64,000 nucleotides of DNA from CAZCDS01 sp964497585 (GTDB lineage: Bacteria > Desulfobacterota > Desulfomonilia > Desulfomonilales > Desulfomonilaceae), in assembly GCA_964497585.1 (NCBI GenBank), contig CAZCDS010000006.1, forward strand, positions 1-64,000. Reading direction: 5' to 3'. Below are positions 25,826-34,806 of this stretch, piece after piece; the first letter of the stretch is position 1; each line of letters opens with the position of its first letter. A program made the translations under genes and the position numbers. The notes under the pieces are model-generated. The model was not told the origin of the DNA and did not search any database. It saw only the letters and a program-made list of their open reading frames with translations.

Positions 25826-27487
25826 CTACGCGCGGGACGCGTGGGTATATTCTCCGAAGACTCCCCGCAGCACGTCGCAGATTTCGCCGAGCGTAGCTCT
25901 CTTCTTGACCGCGTCGAGGATCAGAGGCATGAGGTTGTCCGATCCCTCTGCGGCTTTCTTCAGGCCCTGCAGGGTCGCATCGACGGCAGAGGAATCCCGT
26001 TGTGCCCTCAGTTCCTTGAGGCGCCGGACCTGATTTTCTCTCACGGTCGGGTCCACTCGCAGCAGACCGCTCGGCAGTTCCTCATCAATCTGGAACTTGT
26101 TGACGCCCACGATGACCTGATCGCCCGATTCCACGGCTTTCTGGAACCGGTACGCGGAGTCCTGGATCTCGTCCTCAACGAAACCGGTCTCGATGGCGCG
26201 CACAGCTCCTCCCATTCCGTCGATCTGCTTGATGTAATCGGCCGCTCGGTTCTCGATTTCGTTCGTGAGTGCCTCGACGTAGTACGAGCCGGCAAGGGGA
26301 TCGACCGTGTCAACAGCTCCGGTTTCGTGCGCGATGATCTGCTGGGTACGGAGCGCGATCTGTACGGAGGTCTCACTCGGGAGGGCCAGGGCCTCATCCC
26401 TGGAGTTGGTGTGCAAAGACTGCGTGCCCCCGAGCACCGCGGAAAGAGCCTGGAACGCAACGCGCACGACGTTGTTCTCCGGTTGTTGAGCTGTCAGGGT
26501 GCATCCCGCGGTCTGGGTGTGGAATCGGAGCATCATGGCACGGGGGTTCGTAGCGCCGAATCGCTCCTTCATGATTCTGGCCCAGAGCCTGCGGGCGGCC
26601 CTGAACTTCGCGACCTCTTCCAGGAAGTCCTGATGCGCGTTGAAGAAGAAGCTCAGCCTTGCGCCGAAAGTGTCCACGTCGAGCCCCGCGTCGATCGCGG
26701 CCTGAACGTAGGCCACGCCGTTGGCCAAGGTAAAGGCCACCTCCTGAACCGCGGTGGATCCTGCTTCCCTGATATGGTACCCGCTGATGCTGATCGTATT
26801 CCACTGGGGAACGTGCTCGTCGCAGAAGGCGAAGATGTCCGTGATAATCCTCATGGAGGGTGACGGCGGAAAGATGTAGGTTCCCCGAGCCGGATATTCC
26901 TTGAGGATGTCGTTCTGGATAGTGCCTCGCAGCTTCGAGACGTCGGCTCCCTGCTCCTCCGCGACCGCTAAGTACATGGCGAGAAGAATGGCCGCGGGCG
27001 AGTTGATCGTCATGGACGTGCTCACCGACGCGAGATCTATGCCGTTGAAAAGCACTTTGAGGTCCTCGATCGAGTCGATGGCCACGCCCACCTTGCCGAC
27101 CTCACCCGTCGCGATCTCGTTATCCGAATCGTAACCGATCTGGGTCGGGAGATCGAAAGCAACGGAAAGGCCCGTCTGCCCCTGCTCAATGAGATACTTG
27201 AAGCGTCCGTTGGTCTCCTCCGCGCTTCCGAAGCCTGCGTATTGCCGCATGGTCCACAAGCGGCCCCGGTACATGGTCGGTTGGACACCCCGAGTAAAGG
27301 GATAGGAGCCCGGCATCCCCAGGTCGGTCTCCGGATCGAATCCCTCGGCGTCCCATGGCCAATAGGCCCGTTTCACCGGTAATTCGGACACCGTGCTGAA
27401 GACCTCGCGGCGCTCAGGCCTTTTTGCGAGCTTATCCTCGATCTTATCTTCCCACTGTTTGACTTTATGCTTGAATTCCTCGGACAT
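25826..27487 (-). CDS. methylmalonyl-CoA mutase-type large (catalytic) subunit
   Basis: A 553-residue acyl-CoA mutase TIM-barrel subunit without the cobalamin-binding domain, which must be encoded elsewhere. It contains YPFTRGV, MYRGRLWTMRQYAGFG, LSVAFDLPTQIGYDSD and the ISISGYH cobalamin-side motif. The carboxylate-binding Arg is kept in ARGTYIFPP; the position of substrate-contacting Tyr89 of the Propionibacterium enzyme appears to be Gln. Start is the ATG at 27487 after GGAGGTGTAC; the frame is open to 27586. Methylmalonyl-CoA epimerase is 2 kb upstream on the same strand, so propionate/methylmalonyl metabolism is likely. Confidence 0.88.
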   Translation of the reverse strand: MSEEFKHKVKQWEDKIEDKLAKRPERREVFSTVSELPVKRAYWPWDAEGFDPETDLGMPGSYPFTRGVQPTMYRGRLWTMRQYAGFGSAEETNGRFKYLIEQGQTGLSVAFDLPTQIGYDSDNEIATGEVGKVGVAIDSIEDLKVLFNGIDLASVSTSMTINSPAAILLAMYLAVAEEQGADVSKLRGTIQNDILKEYPARGTYIFPPSPSMRIITDIFAFCDEHVPQWNTISISGYHIREAGSTAVQEVAFTLANGVAYVQAAIDAGLDVDTFGARLSFFFNAHQDFLEEVAKFRAARRLWARIMKERFGATNPRAMMLRFHTQTAGCTLTAQQPENNVVRVAFQALSAVLGGTQSLHTNSRDEALALPSETSVQIALRTQQIIAHETGAVDTVDPLAGSYYVEALTNEIENRAADYIKQIDGMGGAVRAIETGFVEDEIQDSAYRFQKAVESGDQVIVGVNKFQIDEELPSGLLRVDPTVRENQVRRLKELRAQRDSSAVDATLQGLKKAAEGSDNLMPLILDAVKKRATLGEICDVLRGVFGEYTHASRA

Positions 27488-27837
27488 GTACACCTCCAAC
27501 AACAGCCCGGCTGGCGTCGAGTTTCGACTGAACAATTGAGAAGAGGTTACAGGCTGGTCCAAACTTCTGCCCGGAGAGGCCTCCAACCCGGGTAAACTCA
27601 GACACTACACCAGATTCGACGATTCGCGCAAATTCTTTGGATGGCGGACGGGCGTCCCGATGCAGGCTTCATTTTGTTCCCGGGCACGAGCTTGGGACTG
27701 CGATCCAGCTTGGTATCTTCTTGGTGTCTTGTGTCTTGGGAGTGGAGACTTCTTTCTCTTTCCGGCACCCCATATCCTCCGGGCGCTGCCGCGATTTCTC
27801 CTTCCCCTGCGGCCGCCGCAAGGGACTGTTTGAAGGT
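27488..27837. other. intergenic region, no gene seen
   Basis: About 350 bases between two minus-strand genes. Open frames here extend the neighbours in other frames. Nothing recognised besides the mutase ribosome site. Confidence 0.35.
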
Positions 27838-28974
27838 CTATTCCTGCTCTTTCGTCTCCTTCTCTCTGAGTTTTCGCTCGACCTTGCACGAGATCCCAAG
27901 CCCCTTCAGGCCGGTCTCAAAGCAGCCGTTGCAGGAGATACACTTGGCCCTGTCCCTGTCGCCTCCTTCCCATCGCTTTATAAGGTGCGGTTCCCTGATG
28001 AAGGGGCGAGCCATGGCCACGTAGTCGGCTTTCCCTTCGGAGAGGATCGACTCGATCATTTTGAGGGATCTGATACCACCGACTGTAATCACGGGTACCG
28101 CTACGGCTTGCTTGATGGCCGCGGCAAAATCGAGGAGGTATGCCTCGTCTTCCTCCGTCTTGATGTTGGTTCTGGAGTGGCCCTTGTCCCGCGGGGCCGC
28201 GGAGCCTCCCGCGCTCACCTCGATCGCGTCGATCCCGCTGTCAGCGAGGCGCCGTGCGACGCGGACCGATTCCTCAGGAACCAGCCCCCCTTCAACGAAA
28301 TCGTGGGCGTTGAGTTTAATGAGAACCGGAAAATCCCCTCCCACGGCCCCTCGAACGGCCTCCATCACCTCGGCGAGAAATCGGTATCGCTTATCGGGAT
28401 TGCCGCCGTACGCGTCGCCCCTGCGGTTGAAGTAGCCCGAAAGGAACTGGTTGATGCCGTATCCGTGGGCTCCGTGGAGTTGCACGCCGTCAAAGCCCGC
28501 TTGTTTACTCCGCGCCGCGGCAGCAGCGTAGGCTTCCACGAGCTGTTGAATTTCTTGCAGGGTCACTTCCCGTGGCACGTTACCTGTGGCCGGGTCAGGG
28601 ACGGCGGAGGGCCCCCACAGGTCCCACCCCTCGGGAACGAGCTTCGGGTTTGCCCGGAGCCCGCAATGGACGATTTGGGGGACAATCCTGCCGCCCGCGT
28701 CGTGGACGGCCCGCGCCAAGCGGCTCAGTCCCTCAATCTGTGCGTCGTCGCAATTGCCGATCGTGTAATTGAGCTGCCGGCCGTTCGGTAGAACGTATTG
28801 ATAACCTGTGATGATGAGGCCGATTCCGCCACTGCCCAGATCCTCGTAGAATTCTACGGCCCGATCCGTTACGCGCCCCTCGTCGTCTCCCACTCCGCTC
28901 CAGGTGGCCGACCGTACCGAGCGATTGGGGAGTTCCAGGGACTTGATTGCTGTCTTGTCGAACAGTCCTACCAT
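27838..28974 (-). CDS. Old Yellow Enzyme-family NADH:flavin oxidoreductase
   Basis: A 378-residue FMN enzyme with LFDKTAIKSLELPNRSVRSAT, VQLHGAHGYGINQFLSG (active-site His-Gly-Ala-His), and C-terminal phosphate-binding VITVGGIRSLKM and ADYVAMARPFI. After the barrel come four to five cysteines (CISCNGC...C), as in OYE members with an iron-sulfur or zinc site, but the second flavin domain of enoate reductases is absent. Start at ATG 28974 with GGAGG eight bases before. A possible role in enone or CoA-thioester reduction is inferred from family only. Confidence 0.85.
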   Translation of the reverse strand: MVGLFDKTAIKSLELPNRSVRSATWSGVGDDEGRVTDRAVEFYEDLGSGGIGLIITGYQYVLPNGRQLNYTIGNCDDAQIEGLSRLARAVHDAGGRIVPQIVHCGLRANPKLVPEGWDLWGPSAVPDPATGNVPREVTLQEIQQLVEAYAAAAARSKQAGFDGVQLHGAHGYGINQFLSGYFNRRGDAYGGNPDKRYRFLAEVMEAVRGAVGGDFPVLIKLNAHDFVEGGLVPEESVRVARRLADSGIDAIEVSAGGSAAPRDKGHSRTNIKTEEDEAYLLDFAAAIKQAVAVPVITVGGIRSLKMIESILSEGKADYVAMARPFIREPHLIKRWEGGDRDRAKCISCNGCFETGLKGLGISCKVERKLREKETKEQE

Positions 28975-29271
28975 GATGTAATCCTCCATGGTGAACGCTG
29001 GCCGTCATTCTCGTCGGCTGCCGGACCCGCATCCGGAAATCCTCCGTCACCGTCTATTGCCGAATAGGCTTTGCGATGGGGACCATGGTATCGGAATGGA
29101 CAGAGCAGTCTTCCAGGGATGCTTCGCGGGTCCCGCGAGCCCGGTTCTCCCCCTCAACTGTCGCAAGAGCTATCTCGAGAAGGCCAACGGCCTTGGTCTT
29201 CGCGGGGCGAACGCGGAGACCGCCCGAGTCCGGGCGGCCCTCCACGGAATTCTACAACCTCTAGTCGTTCC
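28975..29271. other. intergenic region
   Basis: About 297 bases between the flavoenzyme start and the biotinyl-domain gene end; no gene supported. Open frames in both directions lack ribosome sites. Confidence 0.35.
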
Positions 29272-29484
29272 CTATTCTACGACGACAAGGACATCGCCAA
29301 CCTGGTAGGATTCTCCCTCTTTGGCCGGGATTTCCTTCACCGTTCCGGCGTCGGTTGCTACAACGGGCAGTTCCATCTTCATGGCCTCAATGATGATCAC
29401 TTCATCATCTTCTTCAACACTCTGCCCGACCGCTACCTTAACAGAGATGACCTTGCCGTTCATTGGCATGGTTATATCAGCCAT
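29272..29484 (-). CDS. biotin/lipoyl carrier domain protein
   Basis: A 70-residue single biotinyl-domain protein with the acceptor motif EAMKMEL; the Lys of AMKM is biotinylated in carboxylase carrier proteins. The ATG at 29484 has AGGAGG eight bases upstream, so the 53-residue extension of the open frame is not part of it. Beside methylmalonyl-CoA epimerase and mutase genes it could be the carrier of an acyl-CoA carboxylase or methylmalonyl-CoA decarboxylase whose other subunits are elsewhere. Confidence 0.85.
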   Translation of the reverse strand: MADITMPMNGKVISVKVAVGQSVEEDDEVIIIEAMKMELPVVATDAGTVKEIPAKEGESYQVGDVLVVVE

Positions 29485-29669
29485 TTTCCGTACCTCCTGA
29501 ATATACCATCCATCAAAAAAAGAAGCGCCAACGTACCCGCGGCGTCTCAAACCGAGCCGGGGAAAGAGGCCACTGGCAAAGCACCTCTTTCCTATACATA
29601 TGCAACGGGACCTCGGGTTCAGGTCCCGGCAGAGGATCGACAACGGCCGCGGTCGCGGACCGGTTCAAG

Positions 29670-30080
29670 TCAGTGTGCCCCTTCAGTGGGCTGCACCAGC
29701 TCCATGAGGATCCCATGTGTCGCCTTGGGGTGCAGGAATGCGATGGTCATCCCATGGGCGCCCTCACGGGGGGTCTCGTCGATAAGTCTGATTCCCTTGT
29801 CCTTGAGTTCTTTCACGGCCTGGTCTATGTCTTCCACTTCAAAGGCTATATGGTGGATACCTTCGCCGTTCTTCTCCAGGAACTTCTTCACGGCCGAAGA
29901 CCCGGACACATCCTCGAGTAGTTCGATGGAACTATCTCCAACAGGAATGAATCCGATGCGCATTCCCTGATAGTCTTCGGTGTGGGTAAGCTCCAAGGGC
30001 AGGCCACCGGTAAAGAGCCTCAGAGCCTCGTCCAGGCTCTTCACGGCAACTCCCAGGTGGGCGATCCTCTTTATCTTCAT
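29670..30080 (-). CDS. mce: methylmalonyl-CoA epimerase
   Basis: A 136-residue vicinal-oxygen-chelate protein that interconverts (R)- and (S)-methylmalonyl-CoA. It has HLGVAVKSLDEAL near the N-terminus, metal ligands in HLGV, GIHHIAFEV and ILMELVQP, and normal length. Start at ATG 30080 after GGGAGAAAGGGG. It lies upstream of the biotinyl-domain gene and, further on, the mutase large subunit, all on one strand. Confidence 0.92.
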   Translation of the reverse strand: MKIKRIAHLGVAVKSLDEALRLFTGGLPLELTHTEDYQGMRIGFIPVGDSSIELLEDVSGSSAVKKFLEKNGEGIHHIAFEVEDIDQAVKELKDKGIRLIDETPREGAHGMTIAFLHPKATHGILMELVQPTEGAH

Positions 30081-30140
30081 GTGGCCCCTTTCTCCCGGCT
30101 TACGTGTCCAGGTCCTCCGTTGGAGAGGCTTGTCGGGCAA

Positions 30141-30416
30141 TTAATCCTCCGACGCGCCTTTCGAGTCTCCGGTGGATTTCTTCTCTGAATCGGAAGACTT
30201 CGTCGCGGATGAAGGCGTGGGCGAGGAAGACCCGTCCTTTCTTGCGTAGTCGGTCACGTACCATCCCGTCCCTTTCAGGACGAACGATGAATGAGAGATG
30301 AGACGTGAAGCCTTGCCTCCGCAGACGGAACACTTGTCAATGGCAGGATCGGTAATTTTCTGCCATTCCTCGAATTCTCTCCCGCAGCTTTCGCATCGAT
30401 ACTCATAGATGGGCAT
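30141..30416 (-). CDS. FmdB-family zinc ribbon protein
   Basis: A 91-residue protein with the family start MPIYEYRCESCGREFE, a second CSVCGG pair and GTGWYVTDYARK, followed by a Ser/Lys-rich disordered tail. The two CxxC pairs make a zinc ribbon. FmdB-like proteins are proposed regulators, but their function is poorly known. It lies 23 bases after the HEXXH gene. Confidence 0.88.
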   Translation of the reverse strand: MPIYEYRCESCGREFEEWQKITDPAIDKCSVCGGKASRLISHSSFVLKGTGWYVTDYARKDGSSSPTPSSATKSSDSEKKSTGDSKGASED

Positions 30417-30438
30417 TGTCGTTCCTCCGTCGCACCGC

Positions 30439-30963
30439 TTATGTAGTCAGCTCAAATCGCTCAATCGGCTGGTCGTAGAGCTGGATCAGACCGTCCGTGT
30501 TGGTCACCCCGGAAAGGATATCGCGGGTGATTGCGTGGACCACGTGCTCTTCCCTTTGTCGGTCCGCGCCCGTGGCGTACAGATCGCCCTCGGATCTTCG
30601 GAACCGCACGATATGAGTCAGTTCGTGCGTCAGGATGAAAAGCGCCATGGTCCAGAGGTCAATGGAATTGACCCTGAGAAGCGCGTGAAGTATCTCGGGG
30701 TCCTGCAACACGATCCCGAAGGTCGCTCTTCGGCGCTGGGCTCTCCGGGTCCTCGCGCGCGGCTCCATCTGAACGATATGTGCGAACACGTTCTCGGAGT
30801 AGAGAGCCTCGTCAACCTCTTTGCGGGTGAATATGCCGTAGGGGTTCCGGTACCACTCATCGTCCGGCAACCGAAAGTGCTCACCCGTGAGCTTCTCGGC
30901 GAGCACGGCCGCTCGATCGATGGTGACGAGGTCCGAAGGCATGAACAAAGCCTGCGTGACCAT
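30439..30963 (-). CDS. uncharacterised HEXXH-motif protein
   Basis: A 174-residue soluble protein with HELTH in LFILTHELTHIVRFRRSEG, a zinc-protease-like HExxH, and downstream REEHVVHAI, which could give a further ligand. No signal peptide or membrane helix. It is embedded between the 29-residue basic protein gene (12 bases upstream) and the FmdB gene. I do not recognise a named family; whether it is a protease is unproven. Confidence 0.7.
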   Translation of the reverse strand: MVTQALFMPSDLVTIDRAAVLAEKLTGEHFRLPDDEWYRNPYGIFTRKEVDEALYSENVFAHIVQMEPRARTRRAQRRRATFGIVLQDPEILHALLRVNSIDLWTMALFILTHELTHIVRFRRSEGDLYATGADRQREEHVVHAITRDILSGVTNTDGLIQLYDQPIERFELTT

Positions 30964-30974
30964 GGAAAGCCTCG

Positions 30975-31064
30975 CTACTTGTTCTTGTGGCGCATCTTCG
31001 CACGAAGCTTCTTATGCTTATGTTTGCGCATTTTTTTTCGTCTCTTTTTGATGACGCTCCCCAT
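30975..31064 (-). CDS. 29-residue basic protein, AURKAIP1/COX24-like
   Basis: A tiny gene too short for most callers. It starts MGSVIKKRRKKMRKHKHKK and ends RHKNK, almost entirely Lys/Arg/His. This is the pattern of bacterial AURKAIP1/COX24-domain proteins (VIKKRRKKM...KKLRKKTRHKR), which resemble a small ribosomal protein. GAGAGGA lies upstream of the ATG. The stop is 12 bases before the HEXXH gene, so they are probably co-transcribed. Confidence 0.75.
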   Translation of the reverse strand: MGSVIKKRRKKMRKHKHKKLRAKMRHKNK

Positions 31065-31534
31065 TTGGGTCCTCTCCGTCTTTTATCAAAACATAATTTG
31101 TAACACGTCCCAAAACCCGTGTCAAACCTTCCCTTACGACTCCGCAGAAAAAGCGCGCATCCCGTTTCGACGCGCTCTCCACCGCCCCCATGGAGGCGTG
31201 CTGATCAGCCCAGGCACCAGCCAGAAGGCCGCATAACATATCTTCTACCGTACCATTTGCGCTCCTTTTGATCTCTGTCAAGGGCAAAATGTGACTTAGA
31301 AGGTCCTGTGGCGTCCTCGCATTTGGGGCCACCTGGTTTCACCGGCCCTTCACGAGAGAAAACCCTCGCGGTGCGGACATGTCATCCGAGGCGTTATGTC
31401 GAGAGAGTGGGGGTACAAGAGGGGGCGAAACCCTGCTAGAGTTGCGGTGAATTATCTTGACATCTTCACTAAAGTTAAATATAGGTGGTACCGTTGGATT
31501 GTTCATCTGAGGAGCGGATAACCGAGGAAAGTTT
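31065..31534. other. divergent intergenic region
   Basis: About 470 bases between the minus-strand small basic protein gene and the plus-strand Rrf2 gene. It holds the candidate promoter at 31457-31485. The rest has no gene and no RNA family that I recognise. Confidence 0.45.
31457..31485 (+). promoter_or_regulatory. sigma70-type promoter of the Rrf2 gene
   Basis: TTGACA (31457-31462), a 17-base spacer and TATAGG (31480-31485), ending 49 bases before the Rrf2 ATG. The AT-rich spacer ACTAAAGTTAAATAT overlaps the region where Rrf2 proteins often bind their own promoter, so autoregulation is possible. Confidence 0.55.
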
Positions 31535-32002
31535 ATGCGGATAACTACAACCAGTAGGTACGGTGTGCGAGCGCTCTTCGACGTCGCCTATCACGGGGGG
31601 GGCCAGCCCACCCAGATCAAAGATATCGCCCGACGTCAGAAGATCTCTCAGAGATATCTTGAGCAAATCTTCAACAAGCTTCTCAAAGGGGGACTGCTCA
31701 AGAGTAGACGAGGACCACGCGGCGGGTACATGCTTGCGCGAGATCCTTCCGAGATCACCATCGAAGACATTGTCATTGCTGCTCAGGGCCCCATCGTACC
31801 CGTACGCTGCCTGGCGGAAAACGAGCCCGGCGGTCGGACCTGCGAGATCCTCAGTTCATGCATTACGCGCCACGTATGGAAAGAGACGCAAAAGCTGCTG
31901 ATCGACTACTATCGATCAGTGACCGTAGCGGATCTCTGTTCCATCGCGCGCAAGCAGGGCGTCTCCCGGGAAGTGGACCACAAGTACATGTATTTCATAT
32001 AG
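31535..32002 (+). CDS. Rrf2-family regulator with three cysteines
   Basis: A 155-residue winged-helix regulator opening with MRITTTSRYGVRALFDVA and containing QKISQRYLEQIFNKLLKGGLLKSRRG, the family DNA-binding region. C92, C103 and C109 lie in the loop that binds an Fe-S cluster in IscR-type members; the spacing (10 and 5) differs from the 5 and 5 of E. coli IscR. No iscS/iscU genes follow, so it is not in an isc operon. It probably senses redox or iron-sulfur state. Confidence 0.85.
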   Translation: MRITTTSRYGVRALFDVAYHGGGQPTQIKDIARRQKISQRYLEQIFNKLLKGGLLKSRRGPRGGYMLARDPSEITIEDIVIAAQGPIVPVRCLAENEPGGRTCEILSSCITRHVWKETQKLLIDYYRSVTVADLCSIARKQGVSREVDHKYMYFI

Positions 32003-32135
32003 TTCAGGCTTCTCTGGCTTGTTGCGTCTTTCGATGCCGGCAAGCCTTTATCACGCTATTTCAACTGCATGGCCGTGGCCGGGCTTCAGCCTGGAGCCCA
32101 GGACGCAGCCGCACTCTCGACCTCGCAGGTCCGCC

Positions 32136-32627
32136 ATGGCTCGCAAGCCACTCAAAGAACCCGTTCCCCTCGATGCACTCCTGGAAAGCGCGTTCGAGCA
32201 CCTCGGGCACGGACGTTCCTTCGCTCGCCACAAGGTGCTGAGAGTGTGGCCGCGCGTTGTCGGCAGGGTTGTGGCCGGTCACACTGTCGCGGAGAAGGTG
32301 ACCGGGTCAGTCCTGCATGTGGCGGTCGACTCGTCTGGGTGGATGAACGAATTGGCAGCCATGAAGAACGTCCTGTTGGAGAAAATCGGATCATGCCTGG
32401 AGCCCGGGGTAGCTCCCATTACGGAAATCCGTTTTCGGCAGCGTTCCTGGGCGAGAAAGAAATCGGTCCCGGACCCCCTCCCCGAGGTTCCGGAGCCGAC
32501 CGAAGAAGATCTCCGTTTGGTACGCAAGAGCCTGGAACCCCTTCAAGATGAAGAGCTGCGGGAGATCTTCGAAAGGCTGATGGAGAAAGATCGCAGGCTG
32601 AAGCATCGCCGCACGTCGGGGAAGTAA
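32136..32627 (+). CDS. DUF721 (DciA-like) protein
   Basis: A 163-residue protein with a DUF721 core (VWPRVVGRVVAGHT...GSVLHVAVDSSGWMNEL), the domain of DciA helicase-loading factors in many bacteria, followed by a charged helical tail. I take the ATG at 32136 where the family similarity starts; the ribosome site (CAGGT) is weak and the frame is open to 32019. It is 134 bases downstream of the Rrf2 gene. Confidence 0.8.
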   Translation: MARKPLKEPVPLDALLESAFEHLGHGRSFARHKVLRVWPRVVGRVVAGHTVAEKVTGSVLHVAVDSSGWMNELAAMKNVLLEKIGSCLEPGVAPITEIRFRQRSWARKKSVPDPLPEVPEPTEEDLRLVRKSLEPLQDEELREIFERLMEKDRRLKHRRTSGK

Positions 32628-32662
32628 GCCCGACGGTGCCGGTCGTCCCGCCGGTGGACGAC

Positions 32663-33250
32663 TCAATCGGTCTGGTCGAGTGACGCAATTCCCCCTGCCG
32701 GCTCCTCGGGATCGTCAATGGATGGCGCCCGGAACTGTCGTATTCGCGTGGCTTTGGGGGCAGTTTTTCGTCGGCCCCGCGTATCGGGACGGCGCATCTG
32801 CTCTTCCGGGACCTTTACCATGCCGATCCCTGTAGCGCCCGACGCAAACGGCAGCAGCAACCAGATCCTGTTCTCGTCTCGTTTCTTGACGGGGATCGTC
32901 TGAATTCCGCGGTCGGAATGCTTCGGGTGGTAGAGGACGAGGGCGCGGCCGGATATCTTCCATCGCCCCTGTTCAGGCCTGAAGAGGTTCACCATCTTCA
33001 TGGTACCGTCCTCGTTGAGGCACATGAAAGCGGACCTGCCGAATCTCGCGATCCTGGCTCTCCCTGTATCGGTGACACCCCATCGGAAGAAGTAGTCGGT
33101 ACACTTCCACGTCCCGACCATGAACGAGCGGGACAGAGGAGTGGCCAGACCGAGGAGAACCGGCACGTCTATCGTGGGAGTTCCGGAAGCGGGCAGGCCG
33201 CCGGAAAGCAAGGGTATGAGCGTCAGAGCAAGGACCTGAGCGGTCAGCAC
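32663..33250 (-). CDS. exported hypothetical protein
   Basis: A 195-residue protein. I start it at the GTG at 33250, eight bases after CAGGAG, which leaves a clean signal peptide (LTAQVLALTLIPLLSGGLPAS). The mature part includes MVGTWKCTDYFFRWG and a beta-rich region followed by a basic, proline-rich tail. It is not recognised. The open frame extends to 33463, into the divergent nhaA region, without a ribosome site. Confidence 0.55.
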   Translation of the reverse strand: MLTAQVLALTLIPLLSGGLPASGTPTIDVPVLLGLATPLSRSFMVGTWKCTDYFFRWGVTDTGRARIARFGRSAFMCLNEDGTMKMVNLFRPEQGRWKISGRALVLYHPKHSDRGIQTIPVKKRDENRIWLLLPFASGATGIGMVKVPEEQMRRPDTRGRRKTAPKATRIRQFRAPSIDDPEEPAGGIASLDQTD

Positions 33251-33414
33251 TGTGCAGACTCCTGAACTGATAAAATAAGGTGGGATTATACCAAAAGCCG
33301 GTTCAACGGTCCAGGTCGATGCGTTTCCGCGAAGGTTGACAGCCCTGCTCGGGGAATTTAGTTTGGTCTTTCGGCCTGTCGCGATCCGGTCCTGTGGGAG
33401 GAGGAAACCGACCT

Positions 33415-34806
33415 TTGCAAGAGAATTTCGTGGATCGAAAAATCCTCCGGCCCGGCGAAGCACTCGGCGAGCTTTTGATCCGTCCCTTTCAGATCTTTGC
33501 CGCCACAGAGGTCTCCGGCGGCGTTCTTTTGTTGGCCACGGCGGTTGCAGCGATGCTCTGGATAAACTCCTCTTTTGGGCATCTCTACGAGGCGTGGCTT
33601 CACGCCCCCATCGGCATGACCATTGGATCGACGGTCTTTGAGCGGTCCCTCCATTTCTGGGTGAACGAGGGCCTCATGACGATCTTCTTCTTTGTTGTGG
33701 GCCTTGAAATTAAGAGGGAAGTGATCTCCGGCGAACTGGCCACAGTGCACCAGGCCGCCTTGCCCGTGGTCGCGGCTGTGGGAGGCATGGTCTTCCCTGC
33801 GGCCATCTATTATTCGCTCAATCAAGGAGACGCGGCCGCGGCGGGGTGGGGAATACCGATGGGAACCGATATCGCCTTCACTTTGGGAGCCCTGAGGCTG
33901 CTCGGAAAACGTGTTCCCGATTCCCTTTCGGTGTTCATAGTTGCGCTTGCCATTGCCGATGACCTCGGCGCGGTTCTGGTCATCTCTCTCTTCTACACGG
34001 TCCAGATGTCCGCAGGCTATCTCGTGCTGAGCGCAGTCGTTTTCCTGGGTCTGGTGACAATCAATGTCTTGGGTTTCCGCAGCCCTCTTCCCTACGTGGT
34101 TCTGGGATTCTTCCTATGGCTCACGGTCTACCTTTCCGGATTGCATTCCACGGTAGCGGGAGTACTGGCGGCAATGACGATACCGGCCAGGACCCGTTAT
34201 GATACGGATGCGTTTCTGGACGATGCGCGCCGAGCCCTGGACGAGTTCCACTGCGCGGGTAGTTGCGGGTTCAGCGTGTACACCAATCCGGACCACCAGG
34301 ATGCGGTTCGCAGTCTGGAATCGATGTGCCAGAAGGTTGAGCCGGCGCTTCACCGGATCGAGTATTCGCTCCATCCCTGGGTGGCCTTTCTCATCGTGCC
34401 TCTCTTTGCGCTCGCCAACGCCGGGCTGCACATCGACTGGTCAAGCGTGGGTGCGACCTTTGGAAATCCCGTTTCCCTGGGAGTTATCCTGGGCCTTTTC
34501 CTCGGAAAACAGATGGGGATAACCGCGGCGGCCTGGCTCGCGGTGAAGTCTCGGCTGGCGGTCATGCCCGAAGGGATCAGGTGGAGCCACCTGTACGGCG
34601 CGGCTGTGCTCTGCGGAATGGGTTTCACTATGTCGCTCTTCATAGCCGACCTGGCCTTCCGAGGCACTCCGCAACTCGATGCGGCCAAGATGGGGACCTT
34701 CGTGGGATCGTTGCTTTCCTTTGCGGTCGGCGTTGGCCTCCTCGCCCTCTTCTCGAGGGCGCAACCGAGAATCTGGGGGGCGAGACTGAAGAGATTATCG
34801 GGATGA
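33415..34806 (+). CDS. nhaA: NhaA-type Na+/H+ antiporter
   Basis: About 463 residues with the NhaA core: FFFVVGLEIKREVISGEL, the transport-site pair in IADDLGAVLVI, MGTDIAFTLG, and C-terminal GMGFTMSLFI. It exports Na+ in exchange for protons. A hydrophilic loop of about 65 residues (near residues 265-330) is longer than in E. coli NhaA but occurs in other lineages. The start is uncertain: TTG 33415 lies nine bases after GGGAGGAGG, while GTG 33394 and GTG 33430 are alternatives. Confidence 0.93.
   Translation: MQENFVDRKILRPGEALGELLIRPFQIFAATEVSGGVLLLATAVAAMLWINSSFGHLYEAWLHAPIGMTIGSTVFERSLHFWVNEGLMTIFFFVVGLEIKREVISGELATVHQAALPVVAAVGGMVFPAAIYYSLNQGDAAAAGWGIPMGTDIAFTLGALRLLGKRVPDSLSVFIVALAIADDLGAVLVISLFYTVQMSAGYLVLSAVVFLGLVTINVLGFRSPLPYVVLGFFLWLTVYLSGLHSTVAGVLAAMTIPARTRYDTDAFLDDARRALDEFHCAGSCGFSVYTNPDHQDAVRSLESMCQKVEPALHRIEYSLHPWVAFLIVPLFALANAGLHIDWSSVGATFGNPVSLGVILGLFLGKQMGITAAAWLAVKSRLAVMPEGIRWSHLYGAAVLCGMGFTMSLFIADLAFRGTPQLDAAKMGTFVGSLLSFAVGVGLLALFSRAQPRIWGARLKRLSG

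Noticed and set aside
27637..28791. 384-residue plus-strand open frame
   Set aside because: Antisense to the OYE-family gene; no ribosome site and no recognisable protein. GC-rich DNA gives such shadows.
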